From Paraburkholderia hiiakae (GTDB lineage: Bacteria > Pseudomonadota > Gammaproteobacteria > Burkholderiales > Burkholderiaceae): DNA of 64,000 nt. This document shows positions 9,711 to 17,704 of the stretch, in pieces. The first letter of the stretch is position 1, and each line of letters starts with the position of its first letter. Below the pieces are notes generated by a model that worked only from the letters and a program-made list of their open reading frames with translations, did not search any database and was not told the DNA's origin. Made by a program: the position numbers and the translations under genes. The DNA lies in the NCBI RefSeq assembly GCF_904848665.1, contig NZ_CAJHCQ010000016.1:62001-126000 (forward strand), written 5' to 3'.

Positions 9711-9844
9711 TGGGTGATTGAAGGGGCGAGTGCAAGGGCGGTCCGCTTCGAGCGGGCCGTTGCACAGGGTGCGACTTGCCTCATTCGTCGTCCCGGCCTA
9801 ACCTGTGCCGAATGTGACGACCCCGCGACGACCCCGAGCCCAGC

Positions 9845-10246
9845 ATGCAAATCCATCCCGTACGGCTGTCTCCCGGCGACGACCTGCGCGTCGCGGTCGA
9901 AGGCTTGCTGAGCCAGCACGCCTCGCATGCGGCGTTCGTCGTCCAGGGCGTCGGCAGCCTGAGCGTCGCGCAGTTGCGATTCGCTGGAGCCGAAACGCCG
10001 ACTGAATTGCGCGGCGACCTCGAAATACTCACGCTCACGGGCTCCGTGTCGCCCGATGGCGCCCACCTGCACATGTCGGTTTCCGACGCGCAAGGCAGCG
10101 TGTTCGGCGGCCACGTCGCGCGCGGCTGCACGGTTCGCACCACGGCCGAACTGCTGCTGGTGCTGCTGCCCGGCCATCGCTTCTCGCGCGAACTCGATGC
10201 CTCGACCGGCTACGCGGAACTGCAGATCCGCAACGCGCCGGGCTAA
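9845..10246 (+). CDS. PPC (DUF296) domain DNA-binding-like protein
   Basis: A 133-residue single-domain protein of the 'plants and prokaryotes conserved' (PPC/DUF296) family. The signature appears as ELRGDLEILTLTGSVSPDG followed by AHLHMSVSDAQGSVFGGHV (about residues 58-96). The fold is a trimeric beta-sandwich. In plants it is joined to AT-hook DNA-binding motifs, but the bacterial stand-alone proteins have no settled function. It has no signal peptide. The preceding 134 nt hold an imperfect GC-rich stem-loop (about 9731-9766) that may end the DUF4148 transcript. Confidence 0.85.
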   Translation: MQIHPVRLSPGDDLRVAVEGLLSQHASHAAFVVQGVGSLSVAQLRFAGAETPTELRGDLEILTLTGSVSPDGAHLHMSVSDAQGSVFGGHVARGCTVRTTAELLLVLLPGHRFSRELDASTGYAELQIRNAPG

Positions 10247-10422
10247 TCCGCCTGCGCCGCCATTCGAGCGGCGCCACGCACCGTCACAAAACTTAAAAGC
10301 GGCTTCGCTATGCTTCGGCGTTGCCTCGCCGCTGCCTGCGCATGTTCCATGCGTTGCGCGCGAGGCCCCGCTCGGGCCGCTCCTCGAGCCGTTGTTGTGC
10401 CTCTATCTGGACGGAGACTTCG

Positions 10423-10866
10423 ATGACGGTCGAATCCGCGCCGGCGCGCTTGCCAATGAAAAGCGCGCCGCGCAAACGTTTGAGCCTGCCCGCTGCATTC
10501 GCGACGATGCGTGCCTCCGCCATGCTGCTTGCATGCACCGCCGCGCTTTGTGCGCTTGGCGCTTGCAGTGCACGCGATAGCGACACGCGCGCCGCGCTCA
10601 CCACGAACGCCACACGCGAACTCGCGCAAGCGCAGCCAGGTGGCCAACCGCCGAGCCCGCCGCTTGCCAACGCATTCACGCTGGCGTCGGATCCGGTCGC
10701 ATCGACTCTCCCAGATAGTGCAAACAGTGCGGCAAACGTCGACGAGGCATTGCCCGCGAATGCCGTGCGCTCGCCGGCCAGACCGCCCGCCGGCGGGAGC
10801 GCGCAAGACGCACAGGCCGCACAGATCGAACCGCTCGTCACACCCGTCATCCACACCGCCGATTGA
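10423..10866 (+). CDS. Hypothetical small lipoprotein
   Basis: A 147-residue protein starting at the ATG at 10423, preceded by GGAGA. After a basic start it has a hydrophobic stretch ending in ALCALGAC, a good lipobox with Cys at about residue 48. This is a long signal region, so an internal start is possible (Met29 or Met34). The rest is Ala/Pro/Ser-rich, low in complexity and not recognisable. The phospholipase C gene begins 90 nt downstream on the same strand, so the two may be co-transcribed. That does not establish a shared function. Confidence 0.6.
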   Translation: MTVESAPARLPMKSAPRKRLSLPAAFATMRASAMLLACTAALCALGACSARDSDTRAALTTNATRELAQAQPGGQPPSPPLANAFTLASDPVASTLPDSANSAANVDEALPANAVRSPARPPAGGSAQDAQAAQIEPLVTPVIHTAD

Positions 10867-10955
10867 CGTACCCGGCCGCGCGGCGTTGTCGCCTGCCGCC
10901 CGTCAAGGCGGCGTGCCGTGCGTGCCTTTCTCAACCTGAAGATGGAAATCACAAG

Positions 10956-13070
10956 ATGACATCGAGAAGCCGCCGTGACTTTCTCCGCACCGCCGCGATG
11001 AGCGCCGGTTCGGCCACCGCCCTGACGATGCTGCCGCAGGGCATTCGCAACGCGCTTGCGATTCCCGCGAACAATCGCACGGGGAGCATCCGCGATGTCG
11101 AGCACATCGTGATCCTCATGCAGGAGAACCGTTCGTTCGACCATTACTTCGGCACGCTGCGCGGCGTGCGCGGCTTCGGCGACACGCGCACGATCACGCT
11201 GCCCAACGGCAAGCCCGTATGGAACCAGCCGCTCGCGGCCGGTGCGGGCGAAGTGCTGCCGTTCCATCCCACGGCGGCCAACCTGGGCCTGCAGTTCCTG
11301 CAGGATCTGCCGCACGACTGGCCCACCACGCACGCGGCATGGAACGGCGGCCGCTACGACCAGTGGGTGCCTGCCAAGGGCACGACGACGATGGCGTACC
11401 TCACGCGCGACGACATCCCGTTCCACTATCAACTTGCCGACGCCTTCACGATCTGCGACGCGTACCACTGCTCGACGCTGACCTCGACGGACCCGAACCG
11501 CTACTACATGTGGACGGGCTGGGTGGGCAACGACGGCAGCGGTGGCGGCCCGGTGGTCGACAACGCGGAAGCCGGCTACGGCTGGTCCACGTATCCCGAG
11601 GTGCTGCAAAACGCGGGCATTACGTGGAAGATCTACCAGGACATCGGCGAAGGCCTCGACGCCAAGGGCTCGTGGGGCTGGACGGGCGATAACCCGTACA
11701 TCGGCAACTACGGCGACAATTCGCTGCTGTACTTCCATCAGTACCAGAACGCGCAGCCCGGCAATCCGCTCTACGACCGCGCTCGCACGGGCACGAACGT
11801 GCTCGCCGGCGGCGGCTATTTCGATGTGCTGAAGCAGGACGTGGCGAACAACGCACTGCCGCAGGTCTCGTGGATCGTTGCGCCGGAGGCGTATTCGGAA
11901 CATCCGAACTGGCCCGCGAACTATGGCGCATGGTACGTCGATCAGGTGCTGCAGATTCTCACGTCGAACCCGGACCTGTGGAGCAAGACCGTGCTGCTCG
12001 TGAATTACGACGAGAACGACGGCTTCTTCGATCACCTCGCGCCGCCGTTCCCGCCGGCCTCGAGCGCGAACGGCCTGTCGACCGTCGACACCACCAACGA
12101 AATTTTCCCGGGCAGCAGCACGTACGCCGCGGGCCCGTATGGCCTCGGGCCACGCGTGCCGATGCTCGTGGTCTCGCCGTGGTCGCGCGGCGGTTGGGTT
12201 TGCTCGGAAACGTTCGACCATACTTCCGTGATCCGCTTCATCGAGAAGCGCTTCGGTCTGCATCACGATCTGCGCGAGCCGAATATCACGCCGTGGCGCC
12301 GCACCGTGTGTGGCGACCTCACGTCGGCATTCAACTTCGCCACGCCTAACGCGGCGATTCCCGCGCTGCCTTCCACGGCAGGCTATGCACCGCCCGACAA
12401 TATCCGTCATCCCAGCTACGTGCCGGTCCCGCCGGTCGTGGGCAGCGTGCCGAAGCAGGAAGCGGGCGTGCGCAACGCGCGCGCGCTGCCGTATGAGTTG
12501 TTCGTGCGCTTCGATGCGAATGCCGGGTCGGGCGACGTCGCCGCGCGCTTCGTCAATTCGGGCCGCGCCGGCGCGGTGTTTCTCGTCTACACGGCGGACA
12601 GCGCCGATGCGCCGCGCACCTATACGGTCGAAGCCGGCAAGCATCTGCAGGACAAGCTCGCGATTGGCGCCACCGGCGCGTACGACTTCAGCGTGCATGG
12701 ACCGAACGGCTTTCTGCGCCGTTTCGCGGGCACGCAGGTCAAGTCGGGCTGGTTCGGCGGCAACGCAACGGCGCGTCCCGAAGTGGCCGAGGGCTACGAC
12801 GTGGCGAACGGCAACCTGCAACTGCGCCTCGAGAACAGGGGCGGCGCGCGTTGCCAGTTCACGATCGTCAACGCGTATGACCCGAGCACGAAGATCCAGC
12901 GCATCGTGCCCGGCGGCGACACCGAGCAGCTCTATCTCGACCTGCGCAACGCGCACGGTTGGTACGACCTGACGATCACGGTCGATAGCGATTCGACCTT
13001 CGTGCGCCGCATTGCGGGCCACGTCGAAACGGGGCGTCCGAGCTATAGCGATCCCGCGCTCGGCGCCTGA
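10956..13070 (+). CDS. Phosphocholine-type phospholipase C, Tat-exported
   Basis: A 704-residue phospholipase C of the bacterial acid-phosphatase/PLC superfamily, the PlcN/PlcH type that cleaves phosphatidylcholine or sphingomyelin. The N-terminus is a Tat signal: SRRDFL with Arg6-Arg7, then a hydrophobic stretch. The catalytic domain opens with IVILMQENRSFDHYFGTLRG (residues 51-70), and VNYDENDGFFDHL near residue 350 is also conserved. The last 200 residues contain the two beta-rich C-terminal repeats of the family (DUF756). The ATG at 10956 was chosen because the twin-arginine signal starts there. A good intrinsic terminator follows. The enzyme may serve in lipid turnover, choline release or virulence. 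Confidence 0.95.
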   Translation: MTSRSRRDFLRTAAMSAGSATALTMLPQGIRNALAIPANNRTGSIRDVEHIVILMQENRSFDHYFGTLRGVRGFGDTRTITLPNGKPVWNQPLAAGAGEVLPFHPTAANLGLQFLQDLPHDWPTTHAAWNGGRYDQWVPAKGTTTMAYLTRDDIPFHYQLADAFTICDAYHCSTLTSTDPNRYYMWTGWVGNDGSGGGPVVDNAEAGYGWSTYPEVLQNAGITWKIYQDIGEGLDAKGSWGWTGDNPYIGNYGDNSLLYFHQYQNAQPGNPLYDRARTGTNVLAGGGYFDVLKQDVANNALPQVSWIVAPEAYSEHPNWPANYGAWYVDQVLQILTSNPDLWSKTVLLVNYDENDGFFDHLAPPFPPASSANGLSTVDTTNEIFPGSSTYAAGPYGLGPRVPMLVVSPWSRGGWVCSETFDHTSVIRFIEKRFGLHHDLREPNITPWRRTVCGDLTSAFNFATPNAAIPALPSTAGYAPPDNIRHPSYVPVPPVVGSVPKQEAGVRNARALPYELFVRFDANAGSGDVAARFVNSGRAGAVFLVYTADSADAPRTYTVEAGKHLQDKLAIGATGAYDFSVHGPNGFLRRFAGTQVKSGWFGGNATARPEVAEGYDVANGNLQLRLENRGGARCQFTIVNAYDPSTKIQRIVPGGDTEQLYLDLRNAHGWYDLTITVDSDSTFVRRIAGHVETGRPSYSDPALGA

Positions 13071-13091
13071 TGCAGACTAAGGGGTAAGGCA

Positions 13092-13122
13092 AGCCACGGC
13101 TTTCGCTAGCCGTGGCTTTTTT
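13092..13122 (+). terminator. Intrinsic terminator after phospholipase C
   Basis: AGCCACGGC (13092-13100) and GCCGTGGCT (13109-13117) form a perfect 9-bp stem with an 8-nt loop, followed by a run of six T. This is the clearest rho-independent terminator in the window. Confidence 0.9.
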
Positions 13123-13151
13123 GTTTGCCGCGTAATCATGTAGGGGCGCCT

Positions 13152-13436
13152 CTAGCGCCAGCGCGGTGGCGGCGGTCCCCGATGCCGGACGTGTCGCGGA
13201 CCCGTGAAATGCGGAGGATGGTGCCACGGAGAAAAGCCGTGTCGCGAATACACGACAGGAGGCGGCCACAAGGGCGCGGGAGGCATGAAGAAAACGGGCG
13301 GCGGCGCGTAGAACGCCCCCGGAATGCCGATGCCAATGCCCACATTGACGTTCACGTGCGCCTGGGCGGTTTGCATCGCGCACAGCGTCGCCGCGATATA
13401 AATGAATGCAAACTTCGACACACGGAGTTTCATCAT
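13152..13436 (-). CDS. Small exported Pro-rich protein
   Basis: A 94-residue protein. A signal peptide ends at TAQA (about residue 26), followed by alternating hydrophobic VNVNVGIGIGIPG and then a Pro/His/Arg-rich tail (APPPVFFMPPAPLWPPPVVY). Similar proteins of unknown function are common in Burkholderiales envelopes. It lies 35 nt downstream of the Spy/CpxP-like gene on the same strand, so the two form a likely two-gene envelope-stress unit. This is an inference from neighbourhood only. Confidence 0.7.
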   Translation of the reverse strand: MMKLRVSKFAFIYIAATLCAMQTAQAHVNVNVGIGIGIPGAFYAPPPVFFMPPAPLWPPPVVYSRHGFSPWHHPPHFTGPRHVRHRGPPPPRWR

Positions 13437-13471
13437 CGTCGCGAGCGCGCATTGCCGCTGCTCTGGGCTGG

Positions 13472-13888
13472 TTATTTCGTGTGCGCTTCAGCGGGCCGGA
13501 AAGGGGCGTCCGCAAGTTTCTTCTGCGGATCGGGCATGTCCGCGTACAGCGCCGAGAAGGCATCGAGCATCGCCTTGCTGCCTTCGGCATTCGCCTGGGC
13601 GATCTCGTTCCACGATTGAAGGTTCTCCACTGCGGTTTGCTGTTGCGCGTTGTCGTGCCGCTGCTGGATCAGGTCGTCGATCGTTTTGGCGTTATTACGC
13701 ATCACGTCGGCCACTTTCGCCCACTTATCCGCTTCGGCGGGAGTAATCTTCAGTTCGGCATGCAATTGTTTCACGCGGTCGTCGACGGGTTCAGCGTGAT
13801 GCTGATGCCACGACGCAGTCGGAGCGCTGGCCTGCGCCCAGCATGTAGAAGCGCCGAGCGGGGCTAGTGCAAGCAGGGCAGGTTTCAT
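13472..13888 (-). CDS. Spy/CpxP-like (LTXXQ-type) periplasmic protein
   Basis: A 138-residue protein starting at the ATG at 13888 behind GAGGACTGACA. It has a signal peptide (MKPALLALAPLGASTCWAQA, cleavage near residue 19). The mature part is almost all helix, with VKQLHAELKITPAEADKWAKV in place of the LTxxQ segment of Spy/CpxP proteins, and later a helical repeat. Spy and CpxP are periplasmic chaperones or stress sensors. The motif here is divergent (ITPAEAD), so the family call is moderate. A much longer frame extends upstream opposite the phospholipase A gene, but that extension is only a shadow of the other gene. Confidence 0.75.
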   Translation of the reverse strand: MKPALLALAPLGASTCWAQASAPTASWHQHHAEPVDDRVKQLHAELKITPAEADKWAKVADVMRNNAKTIDDLIQQRHDNAQQQTAVENLQSWNEIAQANAEGSKAMLDAFSALYADMPDPQKKLADAPFRPAEAHTK

Positions 13889-14101
13889 TGTCAGTCCTCG
13901 CGAAAAGCGTTCGCCGATCATTGCCGGCGACCCGGAACGAACCGTTTTGATCTTGGCAGCGCAAGTAAACAATTCAATCTTGGCGGCCTGTCTGTAACAG
14001 GGAATAGGGCACGATTCCCGAAAGCACCACGCTTCACTCGTAGAAAAGCATCGGCTGGATTCGCTGCGCGGCGAATCATTCTGGCGATACAAGGAGGCAA
14101 C

Positions 14102-15475
14102 GTGGCGAATCGAATTGCATCTTGCAGGGAATCCGTTTCCCGTTCCGAACAGAGCGACCGGCTGCCATGGGGAAGGCTGGCTTGCCTGGCGCTGGCCGCG
14201 GCCACGCTCGCGGGCTATGTGCCGGCGAGCCATGCGGCTGTGTCGATCACGCGGCCGCCGCGCGAAGCCAGGTCCGACGAGCCGCTCGTGGTGACGATCG
14301 TCTATACCGGCGACGCGCCTTCCGGCACCTCGGTCGACGTGCCCCGCACGTTGAGCATTACGCTCACCAATGGCGAGCAGTTGCCAAGAGCCGTGCTGCT
14401 CACACGCGATTCCGGCGCGCCCGAGCACGTGCGGCTCGCGGCCGGCGAATTGAAGGCGGTAAGCTATAGCGCGCCGTGGCCCGAGTGGGCGCGCGGCGCC
14501 GTGAGAGTAGACGTGCCGGGCGTGGACGTTTCGCCTTCGATCGTCCTGCTCACGCGCAAGCCGCGCGAAGCCACGGCGAATGCGGCCACGCCGGCACCGG
14601 CGCCCGCGCCAGCGGCGGTTGCGCCCGCATCCACTCCGCTCGCCATCGTGCCTGCCGAAGGGCCGATGGCGGGCAACGAGTCGCTCGCCGCGCAAATGCC
14701 GCCCTCGACTGTGAAGCCTTCGAATTCGCTCGTGCCCGATTTGACCACCTTCCTCGTGGGCCGCTTTTCGTTCTACCAACCGAATTATTTCGCGGACGGC
14801 TTTGCGTCTAACGACTCGGATCTCGCGAAATTCCAGGTCAGCTTCAAATTCCGCTTTGTGTTGCCGGACGATCCGCGCTCGCGAGGTTTCGTCGACAACC
14901 TTTATTTCGCGTATACGCAAACCTCCCTGTGGGACATCAACGAGTATTCCGCGCCGTTCCGCGATACGAGCTACATGCCGGCGCTGTTCTATTACCTCGA
15001 GGACACCGGTTGGCGGTCGAAATGGTTCACCCGCATGGGGATCGAGGCGGGCTACGAGCACGATTCGAACGGAGAAGACGGACCTGAGTCTCGCGGCCTC
15101 GATTATTTTTACGTGAAGCCGATCTGGGACTTCGGCGACATCAATGCGAATCACCTCACCATCGCACCGAAGATCTATGGGTACACGCACATTGCAGGGG
15201 AGAACTCGAATATTGCCGACTATCGCGGATACGTCGATTTGCTGATCAAGTACGGCAGCCCGGATGGCTGGCAACTGGCGACCACGCTGAGAAAGGGCAC
15301 GAAATCGTGGTATGGCAGCGTCGATGCGCAATTCACATACCCGCTTGCCAAGCTGTTCGGCAATGCCTGGGGCGGCTACTTCTGGGTCGGCTATTTCAAC
15401 GGCTATGGCGAGGATCTTCTCGATTACAACCAGCACCGCTGGGCTGCGCGCATGGGCTTCGCCTTGTCGCGTTGA
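14102..15475 (+). CDS. pldA: Outer-membrane phospholipase A (OMPLA/PldA family)
   Basis: A 457-residue protein with a GTG start 4 nt after AAGGAGG (14091-14097). A signal region ends near residue 45 (ASHAA). An Ig-like and Ala/Pro-rich extension of about 160 residues follows, then a 12-strand OMPLA beta-barrel from about residue 215. The catalytic motif is GYEHDSNG, with His320 and Ser322 matching E. coli His142 and Ser144. The third triad residue, Asn156 in E. coli, aligns without gaps to Asp334 (SRGLDYFY versus SRSWNRLY). OMPLA hydrolyses phospholipids in the outer leaflet of a damaged outer membrane. Length and extension resemble the COG2829 forms of beta-proteobacteria. Confidence 0.92.
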   Translation: MANRIASCRESVSRSEQSDRLPWGRLACLALAAATLAGYVPASHAAVSITRPPREARSDEPLVVTIVYTGDAPSGTSVDVPRTLSITLTNGEQLPRAVLLTRDSGAPEHVRLAAGELKAVSYSAPWPEWARGAVRVDVPGVDVSPSIVLLTRKPREATANAATPAPAPAPAAVAPASTPLAIVPAEGPMAGNESLAAQMPPSTVKPSNSLVPDLTTFLVGRFSFYQPNYFADGFASNDSDLAKFQVSFKFRFVLPDDPRSRGFVDNLYFAYTQTSLWDINEYSAPFRDTSYMPALFYYLEDTGWRSKWFTRMGIEAGYEHDSNGEDGPESRGLDYFYVKPIWDFGDINANHLTIAPKIYGYTHIAGENSNIADYRGYVDLLIKYGSPDGWQLATTLRKGTKSWYGSVDAQFTYPLAKLFGNAWGGYFWVGYFNGYGEDLLDYNQHRWAARMGFALSR

Positions 15476-15518
15476 TTGAACGCGCGGATGTTATGAAACG
15501 CTTTCGACCGGGCGTCGC

Positions 15519-15896
15519 TCAAGCAATGGATTGACCCACCACGAACCGATGGCCATCCGGCGTGGCCACGGTGCATTCGCGCATGCCGTACGGACGATCG
15601 ACTGGGGGCTGCAGGACGATGGCCCCCTTCTGGACGATTTCGTCGTGCAGCGCGTTCACGTCGTCGACTTCCAGATAGCCGAAATAGCTGTGATCGCCCG
15701 TGGCCGTTGGGGACAGCGCATCGGGGCAGTGGCCGAGCATGATACGCACGCCGCCCCGCACGACGATGCGCCAGTCGGTCGCGTCGGCCCACTCCACGCG
15801 GAAACCGAGCACGTCGCGAAAGTACACGGTATTGCGATCGAGGTCCTGAACGGCAAGAACAAAAGCGAAGGGCCGTAGCGTGTTCGTGTCGCTCAT
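15519..15896 (-). CDS. VOC-superfamily (glyoxalase/bleomycin-resistance-like) protein
   Basis: A 125-residue single VOC-fold protein with paired beta-alpha-beta-beta-beta modules. It opens with LRPFAFVLAVQDLDRNTVYFRDVLGFRVEW and ends with ECTVATPDGHRFVVGQ. Such proteins bind a metal through His/Glu residues and act as glyoxalases, dioxygenases or resistance proteins, but the short sequence does not tell which. It stands alone, convergent with pldA and divergent from the DUF2934 gene. Confidence 0.82.
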   Translation of the reverse strand: MSDTNTLRPFAFVLAVQDLDRNTVYFRDVLGFRVEWADATDWRIVVRGGVRIMLGHCPDALSPTATGDHSYFGYLEVDDVNALHDEIVQKGAIVLQPPVDRPYGMRECTVATPDGHRFVVGQSIA

Positions 15897-16050
15897 GAGC
15901 GATCTTCCTCAACAGGGATTCGATGACAGTGGCGTGAGTATGACGCACGCAGCGGGCACCGTGTTTGCTGGCTGCATAAGCAGCGCGCAAACCACATCCG
16001 GGGCTAGCCGGTTGCAACGCTGCTCGCGCGCGCACATCGGAGGAATGACC

Positions 16051-16311
16051 ATGAATGACGAACGGGAAGAGCGCATCCGGCGACGCGCCTATCAGCTTTG
16101 GGAGGACGACGGCGCGCCCGAAGGCCGGGCAGACGAATACTGGAGCCGCGCCGAAAAACAGATTGCCGCCGAATACGATGTAGAAGGGGATACGCCGAAT
16201 ATCGCCAGCGATCAGGCCGCCAAGCGCCGGCTTGCCGGTGACCCCCTGCAGGAAAGCGACACCATGCCACCGAACGAGCTGGCGCGGGACAAGCGGCGCG
16301 GCGGAGGGTGA
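16051..16311 (+). CDS. DUF2934 small protein
   Basis: An 86-residue charged protein. The ATG at 16051 is preferred over the one at 16045 because GGAGG (16039-16043) is properly spaced only for the former. Residues 3-38 carry the DUF2934 pattern (ERIRRRAYQLWEDDGAPEG, then ADEYWSRAEKQI). These soluble proteins are widespread in Burkholderia and Rhizobiales and have no known role. Confidence 0.85.
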   Translation: MNDEREERIRRRAYQLWEDDGAPEGRADEYWSRAEKQIAAEYDVEGDTPNIASDQAAKRRLAGDPLQESDTMPPNELARDKRRGGG

Positions 16312-16345
16312 AAACACGAATGCGCCGCGCTTCAGGCCATAGCGG

Positions 16346-16382
16346 CGATCTGTTCACGCATCAATGATGCGCGAACAGATCG
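16346..16382. terminator. Bidirectional stem-loop between convergent genes
   Basis: CGATCTGTTC (16346-16355) pairs with GAACAGATCG (16373-16382), and GCATCA/TGATGC can pair inside. It lies between the DUF2934 gene and the convergent small exported protein and overlaps the last codons of the latter. There is no T-run, so it may act as an mRNA end structure rather than a true intrinsic terminator. Confidence 0.5.
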
Positions 16383-16642
16383 TTGCGACCCTCGTGTGAC
16401 ATGAGAACGGCATGGCGCGACGTTTGCGCGCTAGAGACGTTTGAGGTGCCCGAGCTTTCCATTCCATACCCGGAGTCGTCGGCGCGCTGTGTGCCGGTGT
16501 GCTGCGGGTTTGCCGGTTGCTGTATCTGCGTGGCCTGTGAGGGGGTTTCGGCATTCTGTGCGAAGGCGGCGGGGGACAGGACAACGCCGAGCGAGACAAT
16601 AGCGGTAGCAAGTATGAATTTCACGAGACTGACTCCATTCAA
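16361..16642 (-). CDS. Small exported protein of unknown function
   Basis: A 93-residue protein with a convincing Sec signal (hydrophobic FILATAIVSLGVVLSPAAFA, cleavage before QNAE at about residue 29). A Gln/Ser/Thr-rich polar tail of about 65 residues follows, with no recognised domain. Small secreted proteins of this type are frequent in Burkholderia. Its end overlaps a stem-loop shared with the convergent gene. Confidence 0.65.
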   Translation of the reverse strand: MNGVSLVKFILATAIVSLGVVLSPAAFAQNAETPSQATQIQQPANPQHTGTQRADDSGYGMESSGTSNVSSAQTSRHAVLMSHEGRNDLFAHH

Positions 16643-16813
16643 TAAAAATAGATTCGGATTGCTGAGTAATTGACGAAGCGTGCGAACCGTTTGTGCAACC
16701 GCTCAACATTGCGCCGTCCGATCATCACGACGCATGTGCCCAGACTACGCAGCGAACCTTAGAGCTTGCTTATGCGCAAGTCATGGTCCGCGCCTTTCGC
16801 GTATTGAGTCGTG

Positions 16814-16859
16814 GTTAAGGCTTAGTTAAGCAACGGCAGCATATAGTCCACGGCTATAT
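16814..16859 (+). promoter_or_regulatory. OmpR-type direct repeat, -10 box and inverted repeat upstream of the four-repeat membrane protein
   Basis: GTTAAG occurs at 16814-16819 and again at 16825-16830, an 11-bp period. A -10-like TATAGT starts 11 nt later (16842-16847). This is the layout of promoters activated by OmpR/PhoB-family response regulators, where two direct half-sites replace a good -35 box. A perfect inverted repeat, ATATAG-N7-CTATAT (16841-16859), overlaps the -10 and start region and could be a second operator. The specific regulator is unknown. Confidence 0.5.
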
Positions 16860-16892
16860 CGTTCCGCCCCTCATGTGGCGCAAGGAGTATTC

Positions 16893-17681
16893 ATGTCGAT
16901 CACCACGCGAAATTTCATCGACGAAGCGGTCAGCAAAGTCCCCGCCGTAACGCTCGGCTTCTGGATTATCAAGATTGCTTGCACCACGCTCGGCGAAACC
17001 GGCGGCGACTGGGTGACGATGTCGCTCAATCTGGGCTATCTGGTCGGCACGCTCATTTTCTGCGCGTGCTTCGTCGTGCTCGTGTCGGCGCAGATTCGGG
17101 CACGGCGCTTCTACCCGTGGCTCTATTGGGCGACCATCGTCGCCACGACCACGCTCGGTACGACGCTCGCCGACTTTTGCGACCGTTCGCTCGGTGTGGG
17201 CTATCCCGGCGGCGTGTCGATCATTCTGCTGCTGCTCGTGGCCAGTCTCGCGATCTGGTATCGCGTAGAAGGCACGGTTTCGATCGAGAGCGTCGCGACG
17301 CCGCGCGTCGAGTGGTTTTACTGGACTACGATCCTGTTTTCGCAAACGCTCGGCACGGCGCTGGGCGACTGGGTGGCGGGCGAGGACCGTGGCGGCCTTG
17401 GCGTGGGCTACGAATTCGGCGCCGCGATCTTTGGCGCAAGCCTCGTTATCGTAGGCCTGCTGTGGTTGTGGCCGCGCGTTTCGCGCACGGCGCTCTTCTG
17501 GTTCGCGTTCGTGCTCACGCGTCCGTTAGGCGCGACGCTGGGTGACCTGCTCGACAAGCCGGTAGCCGATGGCGGCCTGCACTTCAGCCGGCTGTATGCA
17601 TCCGTGCTGCTGGTGATCTTTATCGTCGGCTGCATCGTGGTGCTGCCGCAGCGTGCCGCGCGCCGGGCGCATAACGCGTAG
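16893..17681 (+). CDS. COG4705-type integral membrane protein
   Basis: A 262-residue protein with about eight hydrophobic segments. The ATG at 16893 follows AAGGAGT. The chain contains four copies of a short repeat with a conserved Asp: TTLGETGGDW, TTLGTTLADF, TLGTALGDW and PLGATLGDLL, at about residues 31, 87, 151 and 210. Repeats two and three are followed by LGVGYPGG or LGVGYEFG. This pattern defines an uncharacterised bacterial membrane-protein family. Repeated acidic residues within membrane segments hint at ion binding or transport, but no function is established. Upstream is an OmpR-type promoter, so a two-component system probably controls it. Confidence 0.82.
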   Translation: MSITTRNFIDEAVSKVPAVTLGFWIIKIACTTLGETGGDWVTMSLNLGYLVGTLIFCACFVVLVSAQIRARRFYPWLYWATIVATTTLGTTLADFCDRSLGVGYPGGVSIILLLLVASLAIWYRVEGTVSIESVATPRVEWFYWTTILFSQTLGTALGDWVAGEDRGGLGVGYEFGAAIFGASLVIVGLLWLWPRVSRTALFWFAFVLTRPLGATLGDLLDKPVADGGLHFSRLYASVLLVIFIVGCIVVLPQRAARRAHNA

Positions 17682-17704
17682 CGCGCATCGTCCCGTGTTG
17701 CTCG

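Noticed and set aside
10308..13022. 904-codon open frame on the minus strand opposite phospholipase C
   Set aside because: It is a shadow caused by high GC3. The plus strand has a Tat signal, catalytic motifs and a terminator; the minus frame is Arg/Val/Ala-rich without domain character.
13889..15436. Upstream extension of the Spy/CpxP-like frame to over 650 codons on the minus strand
   Set aside because: It runs opposite pldA, is Arg-rich, and the real signal peptide begins at the ATG at 13888 with a ribosome-binding site.
16643..16892. Metal riboswitch (yybP-ykoY type) upstream of the four-repeat membrane protein
   Set aside because: The conserved loop sequences of that class are absent; the region is better explained as a response-regulator promoter.
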